28,781 nucleotides of DNA from Bacillota bacterium (GTDB taxonomy: Bacteria > Bacillota > Dethiobacteria > SKNC01). Position 1 is the stretch's first letter, and each line of letters starts with the position of its first letter. The notes beneath the pieces are model-generated. The model had not been told where the DNA came from and did no database searches. It worked only from the letters and a program-made list of their open reading frames with translations. Made by a program: the position numbers and the translations under genes. The stretch lies in assembly GCA_007120745.1 (NCBI GenBank), contig SKNC01000030.1, forward strand, positions 1 through 28,781. The letters are read 5' to 3'. Shown here one piece after another: positions 1 to 8,404 of the stretch.

Positions 1-435
1 GTTCTCTTTGTCATGACTTTGGTGCTGCTAAACCTTAAGGGAGAAGACGGCGTAATTTCCCATGTAGGCCGGTCCATGGCTATGGTCAGCAGGGAAGGTT
101 TTTCTGAAATCATCAATATTTTAACCCGGAAGGGAGCCATGAATTTAAAGCTCCTGCGCTATTCCTGGTGGAGCAGAGTACTGCTGGCCTTTCTCGGATT
201 GATGGCTTTTCTGTTTTATCAGCCTCCGGGGCTTTTGAAAAAACTAAAGACCGAATATCATTACTTGAGTGCAGGTTTTGCAGGGATTATTGTGGGCAGT
301 GTCACAGCAATTCTTGTAAACGACTCCGGCGTGGTAGCCGGGGCCACCACACTACTTTATGCCGGGATGCCCCTGCTGCTGCTGGCAATAGATATAAACA
401 GAAACTCTTTAGAAGCTGAAGGGGGCCAGTATTAA
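1..435 (+). CDS. C-terminal part of an integral membrane protein (partial)
   Basis: The reading frame is open from the first base, so the gene begins before the window; an internal ATG at 13 is not supported as a start. The visible 144 residues hold a cytosolic-looking stretch, then a hydrophobic segment (WWSRVLLAFLGLMAFLFY) and two more hydrophobic segments around GFAGIIVGSVTAILV and TTLLYAGMPLLLLAI. An NDSGVVAGAT stretch lies between the last two. This resembles the membrane-embedded end of clostridial proteins annotated as uncharacterised or alkaline-phosphatase-superfamily membrane proteins, but that link comes from memory of the NDSG motif and is weak. It stops at TAA 433-435. The following 210 bases contain no gene and no clear terminator. 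No function is proposed. Confidence 0.7.
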   Translation, partial: VLFVMTLVLLNLKGEDGVISHVGRSMAMVSREGFSEIINILTRKGAMNLKLLRYSWWSRVLLAFLGLMAFLFYQPPGLLKKLKTEYHYLSAGFAGIIVGSVTAILVNDSGVVAGATTLLYAGMPLLLLAIDINRNSLEAEGGQY

Positions 436-611
436 GAAAAATTGAAGCTGTTACAATTTCCTGTAATACCCAGAGCATAGAGGGTAGAGAAACTCAGTAA
501 ATATTTTTATTTAGCAGGAAAATAATTCTTATTTATGGAATACTTTATCTGTTGAATTTTTGGGCACAATAAAGCGTATTAAGGCTTACTTATATAAATT
601 GTTTTTAAGGA

Positions 612-648
612 AGGAGGTGTCCGGCTGTAACAGCCGGAGAAAGAAATG
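612..648 (+). promoter_or_regulatory. Ribosome site split from its start codon by a hairpin
   Basis: A near-perfect anti-SD match AGGAGGTG (612-619) lies 26 bases before the ATG at 646, too far for normal use. Between them is a perfect 7-bp hairpin, CCGGCTG (621-627), loop TAA, CAGCCGG (631-637). Folding it would bring the strong site to about 9 bases from ATG. A weaker GGAG (636-639) is partly buried in the 3' arm. Confidence 0.5.
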
Positions 649-1917
649 TCTGATTTTAAGAATTACACGCTGCCTAACGGCATTAACCTGCATATATATC
701 CTACAGAAAAATTTAAGACCATTGTGTATTCAATCTTTCTACATCAAAATCTAAAGAAGGAACTGGCGGCAAAAACTGCCCTGCTGCCTTATGTCCTGGA
801 GAGGGGCTCAAAAAATTGGCCTACAACCCGGGAGTTGGTTATCACCCTGGAGAACCTCTATGGTGCGGATATTATTACAGAGGTGCTGAAACGGGGAGAA
901 AGGCAGATTGTCCAGTTTATCCTGGAGATTGTGAATCCTGTTTATGTTCAGGGAAACGGCAGCCTGGAGAAAAAAGGGCTGGAGGTCCTTAAAGATATTC
1001 TTACAAATCCCGTGGTAGAAGGGGATGGTTTTAAAGAATCTTATGTGAACCGGGAAAAAGAGATTCTGGTTAACCAGGTAAAAGGTCTGATTAATGATAA
1101 GGTTACATATGCCATGGAACGCTGTATCCAGGAGATGTGCCGGGAGGAGGACTATGGAGTTTACCGGTTGGGAAGATTAGAGGACCTGGAACACATGGAT
1201 TCCAGTGAGCTGTACAGTTATTACCAAAAATTTCTAAATACGGCGCCGATGGATATTTTCGTGCTGGGAAATGTGGACACGGAACAAACCCTTTCGCTGA
1301 TGGAAGAAACCTTTAACTTCTCCCGGGGTGATATGTTTCCCCTGGAGCCCACCCTGGTCTATAAAGACGTGGAAGAACCACGATACGTGGAGGAAAGGCT
1401 GGAGGTGAACCAGGGTAAGCTGACCCTGGGATACCGCACCAATACCCTGGTAAAAGATGAAGACTATTATCCTTTAGTGATGTGCAACGGTATACTGGGG
1501 GCTTTTCCCCACTCCAAGCTTTTTCAAAATGTTCGGGAAAAAGCCAGCCTTGCCTATTATGCCAGCTCTCGACTGGAAAAGGACAAGGGGATTATGCTGA
1601 TTGCTTCGGGAATAGAGACAGGCAACTATGAAAAAGCGCTGGAGATTATTCAGCAGCAGGTGGAATCTATGAAGTCAGGGGAAATCAGTGAAGAAGAGTT
1701 TGAAAGCACCCGGGTAGGGTTAATTAACAGCGTGAAAGTTATGGATGACAGCCCCTATCAAATTATCAGCCGTTATCTGAGTGGGATTATCAGCGACCGT
1801 CAGGAAACCCAGGAAGAAATCATTGAACAGATTAACCGGGTAAGGGTTGAAGATGTGGTCAGGGCAGCAGATAAAATTCAATTAGACACCATTTACTTCT
1901 TACGGAATAAAGATTAG
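646..1917 (+). CDS. M16-family peptidase-like protein, YfmF-like, without the zinc motif
   Basis: A 423-residue protein with the two-lobed M16 (insulinase/pitrilysin) architecture. The N-terminal lobe starts with NYTLPNGINLHIYPTEKFKT and the C-terminal lobe contains KLTLGYRTN and FQNVREKASLAYYASSRLE. Where active M16 enzymes carry HxxEH, this protein reads LPYVLERGS, so zinc binding and proteolysis are not expected. It matches the YfmF type, which in Firmicutes sits beside the active YfmH type and is described by annotation pipelines as associated with EF-P 5-aminopentanol modification; that role is established-annotation knowledge and is not visible here. The next gene starts 14 bases downstream and encodes the active partner, consistent with a heterodimer of one dead and one active subunit. 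The ATG at 646 is chosen because the conserved NYTLPNG begins at residue 6. Its ribosome site is unusual (see 612-648). Confidence 0.88.
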   Translation: MSDFKNYTLPNGINLHIYPTEKFKTIVYSIFLHQNLKKELAAKTALLPYVLERGSKNWPTTRELVITLENLYGADIITEVLKRGERQIVQFILEIVNPVYVQGNGSLEKKGLEVLKDILTNPVVEGDGFKESYVNREKEILVNQVKGLINDKVTYAMERCIQEMCREEDYGVYRLGRLEDLEHMDSSELYSYYQKFLNTAPMDIFVLGNVDTEQTLSLMEETFNFSRGDMFPLEPTLVYKDVEEPRYVEERLEVNQGKLTLGYRTNTLVKDEDYYPLVMCNGILGAFPHSKLFQNVREKASLAYYASSRLEKDKGIMLIASGIETGNYEKALEIIQQQVESMKSGEISEEEFESTRVGLINSVKVMDDSPYQIISRYLSGIISDRQETQEEIIEQINRVRVEDVVRAADKIQLDTIYFLRNKD

Positions 1918-1931
1918 GAGGGAAAGAAAAG

Positions 1932-3233
1932 ATGGCAGTAATTTGCGAGCGATTTTTAGAGAATGAAACCATAAAAGAAAAAGTATACGTGGCAACTCTT
2001 GATCCCGGGCTGGAGGTTTTTGTCTTTCCCAAGAAGGGTTATAATAAAAAATATGCCAGTTTTGCCACTCAATTTGGTTCCATAGATAATACTTTTTATG
2101 TAGAAGGGAAAGAGGACCTGCTGGAGGTTCCGGATGGTGTGGCACACTTTCTGGAACACAAGCTGTTTGAGGGGGAAAATGGTAATGTTTTTGATGAGTT
2201 TGCCCGACTGGGCGCCTCAGCCAATGCATACACCAATTTCACCATGACCAACTATCTTTTCTCCAGCACCGATCACTTCGAAAAATGTTTTGACCTGCTT
2301 TTAAACTTTGTGCAGGAACCGTACTTTACCGCGGAAAGTGTGGAAAAAGAGAAGGGGATTATCGCCCAGGAAATTCGCATGTATGAGGATAATCCCGGCT
2401 GGAGGCTCTTTTTTAACCTGTTGAGCTGTTTATATGAGGTGCATCCGGTTAGAAAAGACATTGCCGGGACGGTGGAAAGCATTATGGAAATTGATGAAGA
2501 AGTTCTATATAAGTGCTATCGAACCTTTTACCATCCCAGCAACATGGCCCTGTTCGTGGTAGGGGACCTGGAACCGGAAAAAGTAATTCACCAGGTCCTG
2601 GATAATTTAGAAAAGAGAAACTACCAGCCCCTGGGGGATATTAAAAGAATTTACCCGGAGGAACCACAAAATGTCAGAGAAAAATGTATCAGGGAGAAGA
2701 TGGAGGTTTCTCAACCCCTTTTGAACCTGGGATTTAAAGATCGAAAGGTAGGTTTTACCGGAAGGGAACTTTTCAAGAAAGAACTGGCCAGCGAACTGCT
2801 GTTGGAAATCCTGTTTGGCAAGGCTTCCGAGACCTATACCGGCCTCTATGAGGAAGGATTAATTAACGACCGGTTTGGAACTTCCTTCGTAGGGGAAAAA
2901 GACTATGGCTATTCCATCATGGGAGGCGAAACTCCTGACCCTGATAAATTGTATCAGGCTCTTTTAAGCAGTATTAAAAAGTATGCTCAGGGTTTTAGAG
3001 AAGAAGATTTCGAAAGGCAGCGCCGCAAGATGCTGGGGGAATTTTTAAGAAACTTTAACTCCCTGGAGTTTATTGCCAATAACTTTTTGTATTACCACTT
3101 TCGAAATAATAATCTTTTTGATTTTGTAAACCTCCTGGAGGAAATTACCCTGGAGGATATACATGCCCGGTTTGGTGAGCTCTTTGATGAAAACTATCAC
3201 TCCTGTTCCATTATAAGCAGCAACGGGGGGTAA
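1932..3233 (+). CDS. M16-family zinc metalloprotease, YfmH-like
   Basis: A 433-residue M16 peptidase. The zinc motif HFLEH is intact (His72, Glu75, His76), and Glu147 in AQEIRMYED is the likely third ligand. This lobe also carries the family's GASANAYTNFTMTNYLF and FYHPSNMALFVVGDL. The C-terminal lobe contains LNLGFKDR and YGYSIMGGETPD. It is the active half of the YfmF/YfmH pair and probably works in the cytoplasm, since no signal peptide is seen. The start ATG 1932 follows AGGAGGGAAAG with good spacing, and the gene lies 14 bases after the YfmF-like gene in one operon. In other Firmicutes the pair is annotated with EF-P 5-aminopentanol modification; the substrate is not deducible here. Confidence 0.93.
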   Translation: MAVICERFLENETIKEKVYVATLDPGLEVFVFPKKGYNKKYASFATQFGSIDNTFYVEGKEDLLEVPDGVAHFLEHKLFEGENGNVFDEFARLGASANAYTNFTMTNYLFSSTDHFEKCFDLLLNFVQEPYFTAESVEKEKGIIAQEIRMYEDNPGWRLFFNLLSCLYEVHPVRKDIAGTVESIMEIDEEVLYKCYRTFYHPSNMALFVVGDLEPEKVIHQVLDNLEKRNYQPLGDIKRIYPEEPQNVREKCIREKMEVSQPLLNLGFKDRKVGFTGRELFKKELASELLLEILFGKASETYTGLYEEGLINDRFGTSFVGEKDYGYSIMGGETPDPDKLYQALLSSIKKYAQGFREEDFERQRRKMLGEFLRNFNSLEFIANNFLYYHFRNNNLFDFVNLLEEITLEDIHARFGELFDENYHSCSIISSNGG

Positions 3234-3242
3234 TATTAATAC

Positions 3243-4157
3243 ATGAAAGTTGTAGAGAACATACTGGATTTGATTGGTGGAACCCCCATGGTTAAGCTTC
3301 AGAGGGTTCTGCCCCGGAGAGATGTAGAAATTTATTTAAAACTGGAATATTTTAACCCCGGGGGCAGTGTGAAGGACAGGATTGCCTCAAGCATGATTAA
3401 TGAAGCGGAGCGGCAGGGGCTGCTCAGGCCCGGGTCGGTTATTTTAGAGCCCACCAGCGGTAACACCGGCATAGGGCTGGCTCTGGTTGCCGCATCCCGG
3501 GGATATAAAATCATCCTGGTGATGCCTGAAACCATGAGTCAGGAAAGAAGGTCCCTGTTAAAGGCACTGGGGGCAGAGATTGTGTTAACCCCGGGAAGCC
3601 AGGGAATGCGGGGCGCTCTGGAAATGACAGATAAGATACTGGAAGAAAACCCTGAATATTTTGTTCCCCAGCAGTTTTCCAATCCAGCCAATCCCCAGGC
3701 CCACAGGGAGACTACCGCCCGGGAGATTCTTGAGCAGACGGAAGGCAAAATTTCTGCCCTGGTGGCGGGGGTAGGCACGGGAGGAACCATAACGGGTACA
3801 GGCGAAATTTTAAAAAAAGAGGTTCCTGGAATCAAGGTGTACGCCGTAGAACCTTCGGGGTCTGCAGTACTTTCGGGCTTCCCTTCGGGACCCCATAAGA
3901 TTCAGGGAATTGGAGCAGGTTTTGTTCCTTCCATACTGAACCGGAATATTATCAACAGGATTATTCCCGTGACCGATGAGGAAGCCATGGAAACAGCCCG
4001 GCGCCTGGCCCGGGAAGAAGGAATCCTGGTGGGAATATCCTCCGGAGCCGCCCTCTACGGTGCGTTTAAGGCGGCAGGAGAAATGTCTTCTGGGGCCAGG
4101 ATGGTTGTGATTGCTCCCGATACGGCAGAACGTTATCTCAGCACGGACTTGTTTTGA
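3243..4157 (+). CDS. cysK: Cysteine synthase (O-acetylserine sulfhydrylase)
   Basis: A 304-residue fold-type II PLP enzyme that makes cysteine from O-acetylserine and sulfide in the cytoplasm. Signature motifs are in order: IGGTPMVKL at the N-terminus, PLP lysine Lys44 in NPGGSVKDR, substrate loop PTSGNTG (about 70-76), the phosphate-binding glycine loop GVGTGGTITGTG, and GISSGAA near the end. Length is normal for CysK/CysM. It begins 9 bases after the YfmH-like gene, with a G-run as a poorly spaced ribosome site, so translation may be coupled to the upstream gene. CysK and CysM types cannot be separated with certainty from the sequence; the overall pattern favours CysK. Confidence 0.93.
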   Translation: MKVVENILDLIGGTPMVKLQRVLPRRDVEIYLKLEYFNPGGSVKDRIASSMINEAERQGLLRPGSVILEPTSGNTGIGLALVAASRGYKIILVMPETMSQERRSLLKALGAEIVLTPGSQGMRGALEMTDKILEENPEYFVPQQFSNPANPQAHRETTAREILEQTEGKISALVAGVGTGGTITGTGEILKKEVPGIKVYAVEPSGSAVLSGFPSGPHKIQGIGAGFVPSILNRNIINRIIPVTDEEAMETARRLAREEGILVGISSGAALYGAFKAAGEMSSGARMVVIAPDTAERYLSTDLF

Positions 4158-4199
4158 AAATATCCATCTTAAATAAGCAGATAAGCAGCACTACAAAAA

Positions 4200-4231
4200 T
4201 GCGGCAACGGAGACGGTTTTTATTTGTCGCA
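4200..4231 (+). repeat. REP-like hairpin element, copy 1
   Basis: Arms TGCGGCA (4200-4206) and TGTCGCA (4225-4231) form a 7-bp stem with one G-U pair around a core containing GGAGACGGTTTTTATT. The same arms and a related core (GGGGA-GGTTC) occur at 18865-18896, and the core occurs again at 18802-18827. The element fills the cysK-proS gap. Confidence 0.6.
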
Positions 4232-4269
4232 CAGCAGGGTTCCAGACAGAAGAAAAAGGGGGAGATTAT

Positions 4270-5715
4270 GTGGCAAAAAATGATAAGGATTTCGTAAAGG
4301 AAGTTACCTCCCGGGAGGAAGATTATTCTCAATGGTACGTAGATGTCATCCTGAAAACAGAGATGGTGGATTACGCTCCAGTCAAAGGCTGTATGGTGAT
4401 TCGGCCCTATGGATTTACTCTATGGGAAAATATGCAGGCTTTGCTGGATAAAAAGATAAAGGATACCGGACACAAAAATGCTTATTTCCCTTTATTCATT
4501 CCGGAAAGCCTGCTGCAGAAAGAGGCAGACCACGTGGAGGGATTTGCCCCGGAGGTTGCCTGGGTTACCCACGGTGGCAGTGAAAAGTTGGGGGAAAGAC
4601 TGGTGGTCAGGCCCACATCGGAGACCATTATCTGCAGCATGTACGCCAAATGGATTCAATCCTGGCGGGACCTTCCGGTGCTCATCAACCAGTGGTGCAA
4701 CGTGGTCCGCTGGGAGAAAACCACCCGTCCCTTTTTACGGACCTCGGAGTTTCTCTGGCAGGAGGGGCATACTGCTCACCGTACGGAAGAAGAAGCCCAG
4801 GAGGAGACATTAAAAATGCTGGAGGTATACCGGGAGTTTGTGGAAGAGGACCTGGCCATCCCGGTAATTACCGGTTTAAAAACTGAAAAAGAGAAGTTTG
4901 CAGGGGCCCTGCGGACCTACACCATTGAAGCCCTCATGGGGGACGGAAGAGCTCTACAGTCAGGGACATCCCATAACCTGGGACAGCATTTTGCCAAAGT
5001 TTTCGATATAACCTTTTTAGACCAGGATGACCAGCTGAAATATGTGTGGCAGGCTTCCTGGGGAGTATCCACCCGGCTCATTGGTGCCATTATCATGGTT
5101 CACGGAGATGACCGGGGGCTTAAACTTCCTCCCAGGGTAGCTCCAGTTCAGGTGGCGGTGGTGCCCATTATGCCCAAAAAGACCAGGGAGATGGTCCTGG
5201 AAAAAGCCCGGGGGCTGCTGGACGGGTTAAAGGGAACCTTTCGAATGGAGCTGGATGATCGAGATTATTCTCCCGGATGGAAGTTCAATGAATGGGAAAT
5301 GAAAGGAGTCCCTCTTCGCCTGGAGATTGGCCCTAAAGACATTGAAAAGGGGCAGGTGGTGCTGGTGCGAAGGGACACTGGGGAGAAGGTTTTTGTGAAG
5401 GAGGAAGACCTATCCTCCACCATTGAAGAGCTTCTGGAAAAAATTCAAGAGAATATGTTCCAGATGGCCCTGGAATTTCGAAGGGAAAACACAATCTGGT
5501 GTGATGATTACGAAGAATTTAAAAAGATTATTGCAGAAAAAAGAGGTTTTGTCAGGGCCAACTGGTGCGGCCATGGAGAATGTGAGGAAAAAATAAAAGA
5601 GGACACCAAGGCCACCATCCGCTGCATTCCTCTGGGAGAGGAAAAAATGAAAGGCCGCTGTCTCTTGTGTGGAGAAGAGGACGGGGAAACCGTATATTTT
5701 GCCCGGGCTTATTAA
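4270..5715 (+). CDS. proS: Prolyl-tRNA synthetase, short (archaeal/eukaryotic-like) type
   Basis: A 481-residue class II aminoacyl-tRNA synthetase charging tRNA-Pro. Motif 2 region RPTSE (114-118) continues into VVRWEKTTRPFLRTSEFLWQ and EGHTAH (165-170), and motif 3 includes DDRGLKLPPR. The protein lacks the long editing insertion of the typical bacterial ProS and has instead the C-terminal domain with cysteines in WCGHGECEE and RCLLCGEE, expected to bind zinc, ending in the conserved aromatic tail YFARAY. This is the ProS type 3 found in many Firmicutes. The start is GTG 4270, preceded by GGGGGAG at about 5 bases; an overlapping ATG at 4268 is out of frame. No T-box is visible in the 112-base gap before it, which is occupied by a REP-like hairpin. 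Confidence 0.96.
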   Translation: MAKNDKDFVKEVTSREEDYSQWYVDVILKTEMVDYAPVKGCMVIRPYGFTLWENMQALLDKKIKDTGHKNAYFPLFIPESLLQKEADHVEGFAPEVAWVTHGGSEKLGERLVVRPTSETIICSMYAKWIQSWRDLPVLINQWCNVVRWEKTTRPFLRTSEFLWQEGHTAHRTEEEAQEETLKMLEVYREFVEEDLAIPVITGLKTEKEKFAGALRTYTIEALMGDGRALQSGTSHNLGQHFAKVFDITFLDQDDQLKYVWQASWGVSTRLIGAIIMVHGDDRGLKLPPRVAPVQVAVVPIMPKKTREMVLEKARGLLDGLKGTFRMELDDRDYSPGWKFNEWEMKGVPLRLEIGPKDIEKGQVVLVRRDTGEKVFVKEEDLSSTIEELLEKIQENMFQMALEFRRENTIWCDDYEEFKKIIAEKRGFVRANWCGHGECEEKIKEDTKATIRCIPLGEEKMKGRCLLCGEEDGETVYFARAY

Positions 5716-5747
5716 GAAACGAAGTTGGTTAAAACACAAAATTTATC

Positions 5748-6623
5748 TTAATGAAAATCACGGCCGGGCTCAATATGAACAAGAACCTCCAGGGCGCTGA
5801 AGTTTTGACTGATAATGGATTCTTTTACATTTTCGGCGATATCATGACCGTCGTAAACGGAGATTTCAGGGTCTACCGCCAGGGTCATTTCCACGCAATA
5901 ATATGAACAGTAGTTTCTCGCTTTAATATCTCTGACTTCCTTTACTCCTGAGACCTCCCTGGCACATATCTCCATTTCTTTTATCACCTGGTTATCCACC
6001 GCGGCATCCATTAAATTATCGATGGAATCCCGGGCGATTTTGTACCCCATGTAGAGGATGCAGCCTCCTACCACCAGGCCGGCGGCGGGATCCATGAAAG
6101 GATAGCCCAGCCGGGCCCCCAAGATACCAACCAGAGTGGCCGCGCTGGAGTATGCATCGGAACGATGATGATAGGCATCAGCAGTCAAGGCAGGGCTGTT
6201 TATTTTTTTTCCCGCATATATGGTGTAGCGAAACATTATTTCTTTTACCAGCAGAGAAATCACCGCAGCAGCCACAGCGGCTGTTCCAGGGATCCCCAGG
6301 TCCGGAGAATTAATGCGGTTAAATGCTCCTGCCATTGTGGAAAACCCGATGAAAAGAAGCATAAGAGCGATGATCTTTGCGGTAATGGCCTCTGCTTTTC
6401 CGTGGCCGTACGGGTGACTGGCATCCGCAGGCTGCCGGGCGATTCGCAAACCTACCAGGACCCCCGCTGTGGAAATCACGTCGGATAAAGAATGAAAACC
6501 GTCCGCCAGCATGGCCCAGGAATTGGCCGTAATACCCACGATGATTTTCAGGAGGCTCATAAGAAAATTGCCTGCTATGGTGATATAAGATACTTTTTTT
6601 GCTAACGCAAAACGCTCGCTCAT
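5748..6623 (-). CDS. Cation diffusion facilitator family transporter
   Basis: A 291-residue metal/proton antiporter of the inner membrane. Hydrophobic segments cover roughly residues 12-200, followed by a cytosolic ferredoxin-like domain of about 85 residues ending in VLVHIEPGRDFH. Metal-site motifs are present on two helices: HSLSD in LADGFHSLSDV (TM2) and HHRSD in ADAYHHRSDA (TM5), each an HxxxD set usual for zinc-type CDF proteins. PYGHGKAE lies in the TM2-TM3 loop. The likely substrate is Zn2+ or a similar divalent ion; iron or manganese cannot be excluded. The gene converges on proS with 32 bases between stops. The start is ATG with GGGAG about 8 bases upstream on the minus strand. A promoter at 6698-6725 drives it alone. 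Confidence 0.94.
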   Translation of the reverse strand: MSERFALAKKVSYITIAGNFLMSLLKIIVGITANSWAMLADGFHSLSDVISTAGVLVGLRIARQPADASHPYGHGKAEAITAKIIALMLLFIGFSTMAGAFNRINSPDLGIPGTAAVAAAVISLLVKEIMFRYTIYAGKKINSPALTADAYHHRSDAYSSAATLVGILGARLGYPFMDPAAGLVVGGCILYMGYKIARDSIDNLMDAAVDNQVIKEMEICAREVSGVKEVRDIKARNYCSYYCVEMTLAVDPEISVYDGHDIAENVKESIISQNFSALEVLVHIEPGRDFH

Positions 6624-6697
6624 TGGAAATTCTCCCTATAAAATATCCCTAAACAATACCAACATAAAGTATTTAATACTACTTTCTAACAAGTATA

Positions 6698-6725
6698 ATT
6701 ATGAACCATTTTTTTATATTGTCAA
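6698..6725 (-). promoter_or_regulatory. Sigma-A-type promoter of the CDF transporter gene
   Basis: On the minus strand TTGACA (6725-6720), a 16-base spacer and CATAAT (6703-6698) match the vegetative consensus 11 of 12. Transcription would begin near 6691, giving a leader of about 68 bases. Confidence 0.65.
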
Positions 6726-6813
6726 AAAACTAGCAGTTAGTAATTCTCCGTGAAAAAGGTTTGACATTTCTTTTAATACCATCTGCTTTGCTTCTATTAT
6801 ACATCATATATTC

Positions 6814-6853
6814 AAAAACCCGCAGAACCGTTACGGTCCCGCGGGTTATTTTT
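6814..6853. terminator. Two-sided intrinsic terminator-like hairpin
   Basis: AACCCGC (6817-6823) pairs with GCGGGTT (6841-6847), enclosing a second stem ACCG-TTA-CGGT (827-837 of the same block). Five T follow on the plus strand (6849-6853) and five A precede it (T on the minus strand), so it can work both ways. No gene lies immediately upstream on either strand. Confidence 0.6.
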
Positions 6854-7115
6854 CCCACTGCTTATAAAAAGCCCGGCACTGCAGTCGAAAATCTGCAGCC
6901 TGATCCAACTAAATTTTACCAAACCTCAAATACTGCTGTCAAGGGAAATCGCTTAATTAGATAAAAATTTCCCCCCCCTTTTGTCACATGATTTGTTCTC
7001 CATGGGCAAAACAAGGATTCACCTGATTTTTGTAGAAGTAATTATTACTTACTGTATTTACATCTTTACGATATGTTTCTTTCCGAATGATTCTTTCCGA
7101 AAGGAGGAAGGCACC

Positions 7116-8237
7116 ATGGCCAGTCAAGTGTATTTTACAGATATGCGGGCCGGTTCCCAAAAAGAAAGTTTGCCCCGAAAACTAAGGAGAATGTTTGACC
7201 AGGCAGCATTTTCAAAGCTGTTTGATAAAGAGGAACTGGTGGCGATAAAGATTCATTTTGGGGAGACCGGCAACCTTGGCTTTATCCATCCGGTTTTGGT
7301 TCGACAGGTGGTGGACAAGGTGAAGGAGAACAACGGAAAACCTTTTTTAGTGGACACCAACACCCTTTATGTGGGGAGCCGGTCTAACACGGTGGACCAT
7401 CTGGAAACTGCCTTGAAAAACGGTTTTTCCTATGCCACGGTGGCCGCACCCCTGGTTATTGCCGATGGCCTTTACGGCAAAAATTTTGTGGAGGTGGAAA
7501 TAAACCAAAAACATTTTGATAAGGTAAAAATTGGCAGCGACATTTATAACGCGCCCTCCATGATTGTGATGAGTCATGTGAAAGGTCACATCGCCACGGG
7601 TTTTGGTGGTGCCCTGAAGAATCTTGGCATGGGGTGCGGGAACCGGGGAGGCAAACAAATGATGCACTCGGTGGTCAAGCCACAGGTGGATTCCCAAAAG
7701 TGCACCGGATGCGGGATTTGTTTAAAGTGGTGCCCCGTAGATGCCATTTCCCAAAAAAAGAAGAGGGGAAAAGCGGAAATTGATAGGGACCTGTGCATTG
7801 GCTGTGGAGAGTGTACCGCTGCCTGTCAGTACCAGGCCATAAAAATCCGCTGGCAGAGTGAAACTGATCAGCTTCAGGAGAGAATGGTGGAATTTGCCCT
7901 GGGAGCTGTTCAATCAAAAGGGAGAAAAACCGGGTTTATCAACTTTGTTATGAACGTTACTCCGGATTGTGACTGCCATGCCTGGAGCGATGCTCCTGTT
8001 GTTCCCGACGTGGGAGTCCTGGCTTCCACAGACCCCGTAGCACTGGACCAGGCTTCAGTGGACTTGATCAACCGGCAGTCGGGACTGGTGGGGACGAAAC
8101 TGGCTACGAATTATACTCCGGGGCAGGACAAGTTCAAAGGAATCCGGGATAATATTGACCATAATGTCCAGCTCAAATATGCGGAAGAAATTGGTTTAGG
8201 AGCAAGAAGCTATGAGTTAATTGAAATAAAACCATAA
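7116..8237 (+). CDS. DUF362 domain protein with two [4Fe-4S] motifs
   Basis: A 373-residue protein. DUF362 covers most of it, with LVAIKIHFGE near residue 45, VMSHVKGHIATGFGGALKNLG around 151-171, and DVGVLASTDPVALDQASVDL near the end. A ferredoxin-like insert carries two classical cluster motifs: Cys196, 199, 202, 206 (CTGCGICLKWCP) and Cys227, 230, 233, 237 (CIGCGECTAACQ). The family is widespread in anaerobes, but its reaction is not established; an electron-transfer or maturation role is an inference from the clusters. The start ATG 7116 is chosen because AAAGGAGGAAGG lies just upstream and the conserved domain begins immediately after it; the frame is open further upstream but has no ribosome site there. 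It precedes the formate dehydrogenase genes by 167 bases and is separated from them by a hairpin. Confidence 0.9.
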   Translation: MASQVYFTDMRAGSQKESLPRKLRRMFDQAAFSKLFDKEELVAIKIHFGETGNLGFIHPVLVRQVVDKVKENNGKPFLVDTNTLYVGSRSNTVDHLETALKNGFSYATVAAPLVIADGLYGKNFVEVEINQKHFDKVKIGSDIYNAPSMIVMSHVKGHIATGFGGALKNLGMGCGNRGGKQMMHSVVKPQVDSQKCTGCGICLKWCPVDAISQKKKRGKAEIDRDLCIGCGECTAACQYQAIKIRWQSETDQLQERMVEFALGAVQSKGRKTGFINFVMNVTPDCDCHAWSDAPVVPDVGVLASTDPVALDQASVDLINRQSGLVGTKLATNYTPGQDKFKGIRDNIDHNVQLKYAEEIGLGARSYELIEIKP

Positions 8238-8263
8238 TTGCCACGCTTTTGAAAAGCCTTTTA

Positions 8264-8288
8264 AAGAGCCGCATGAAATGCGGCTCTT
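8264..8288 (+). terminator. Strong hairpin after the DUF362 gene
   Basis: AAGAGCCGCAT (8264-8274), loop GAA, ATGCGGCTCTT (8278-8288): a perfect 11-bp stem. It is not followed by a T-run on the plus strand, so termination would be imperfect; it may act as an mRNA-protecting or partial terminator. Confidence 0.5.
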
Positions 8289-8404
8289 GTGATAAGATAG
8301 ATTTTTTCCTGGCAAAGCAGGATTATGCAGGGAAGAAAGCGAATAGTTTAAAGGATTTTGAGTTTTTTTATTTTTAAAAAATTTTAGGAGAAGGAGGTTA
8401 AAAT

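Larger units (their letters stand above)
6624..7115. other. 492-base intergenic region between divergent genes
   Basis: AT-rich and without a supported gene. It contains the minus-strand CDF promoter, an orphan two-sided terminator hairpin (6814-6853), a C8 run near 6970, and just before the DUF362 gene two copies of TTCTTTCCGAA (7077-7087 and 7091-7101). A short reading frame at 6761-6964 runs through the terminator and is not considered real. No convincing plus-strand promoter is seen; TTGACA at 6761 has no -10 at proper spacing. Confidence 0.6.

Noticed and set aside
560..754. Small gene upstream of and overlapping the YfmF-like gene
   Set aside because: It overlaps the true gene in another frame and has no ribosome site or recognisable sequence.
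6761..6800. Plus-strand promoter from TTGACA (6761) and TATTAT (6795)
   Set aside because: The spacer is 28 bases, too long for a sigma-A promoter.
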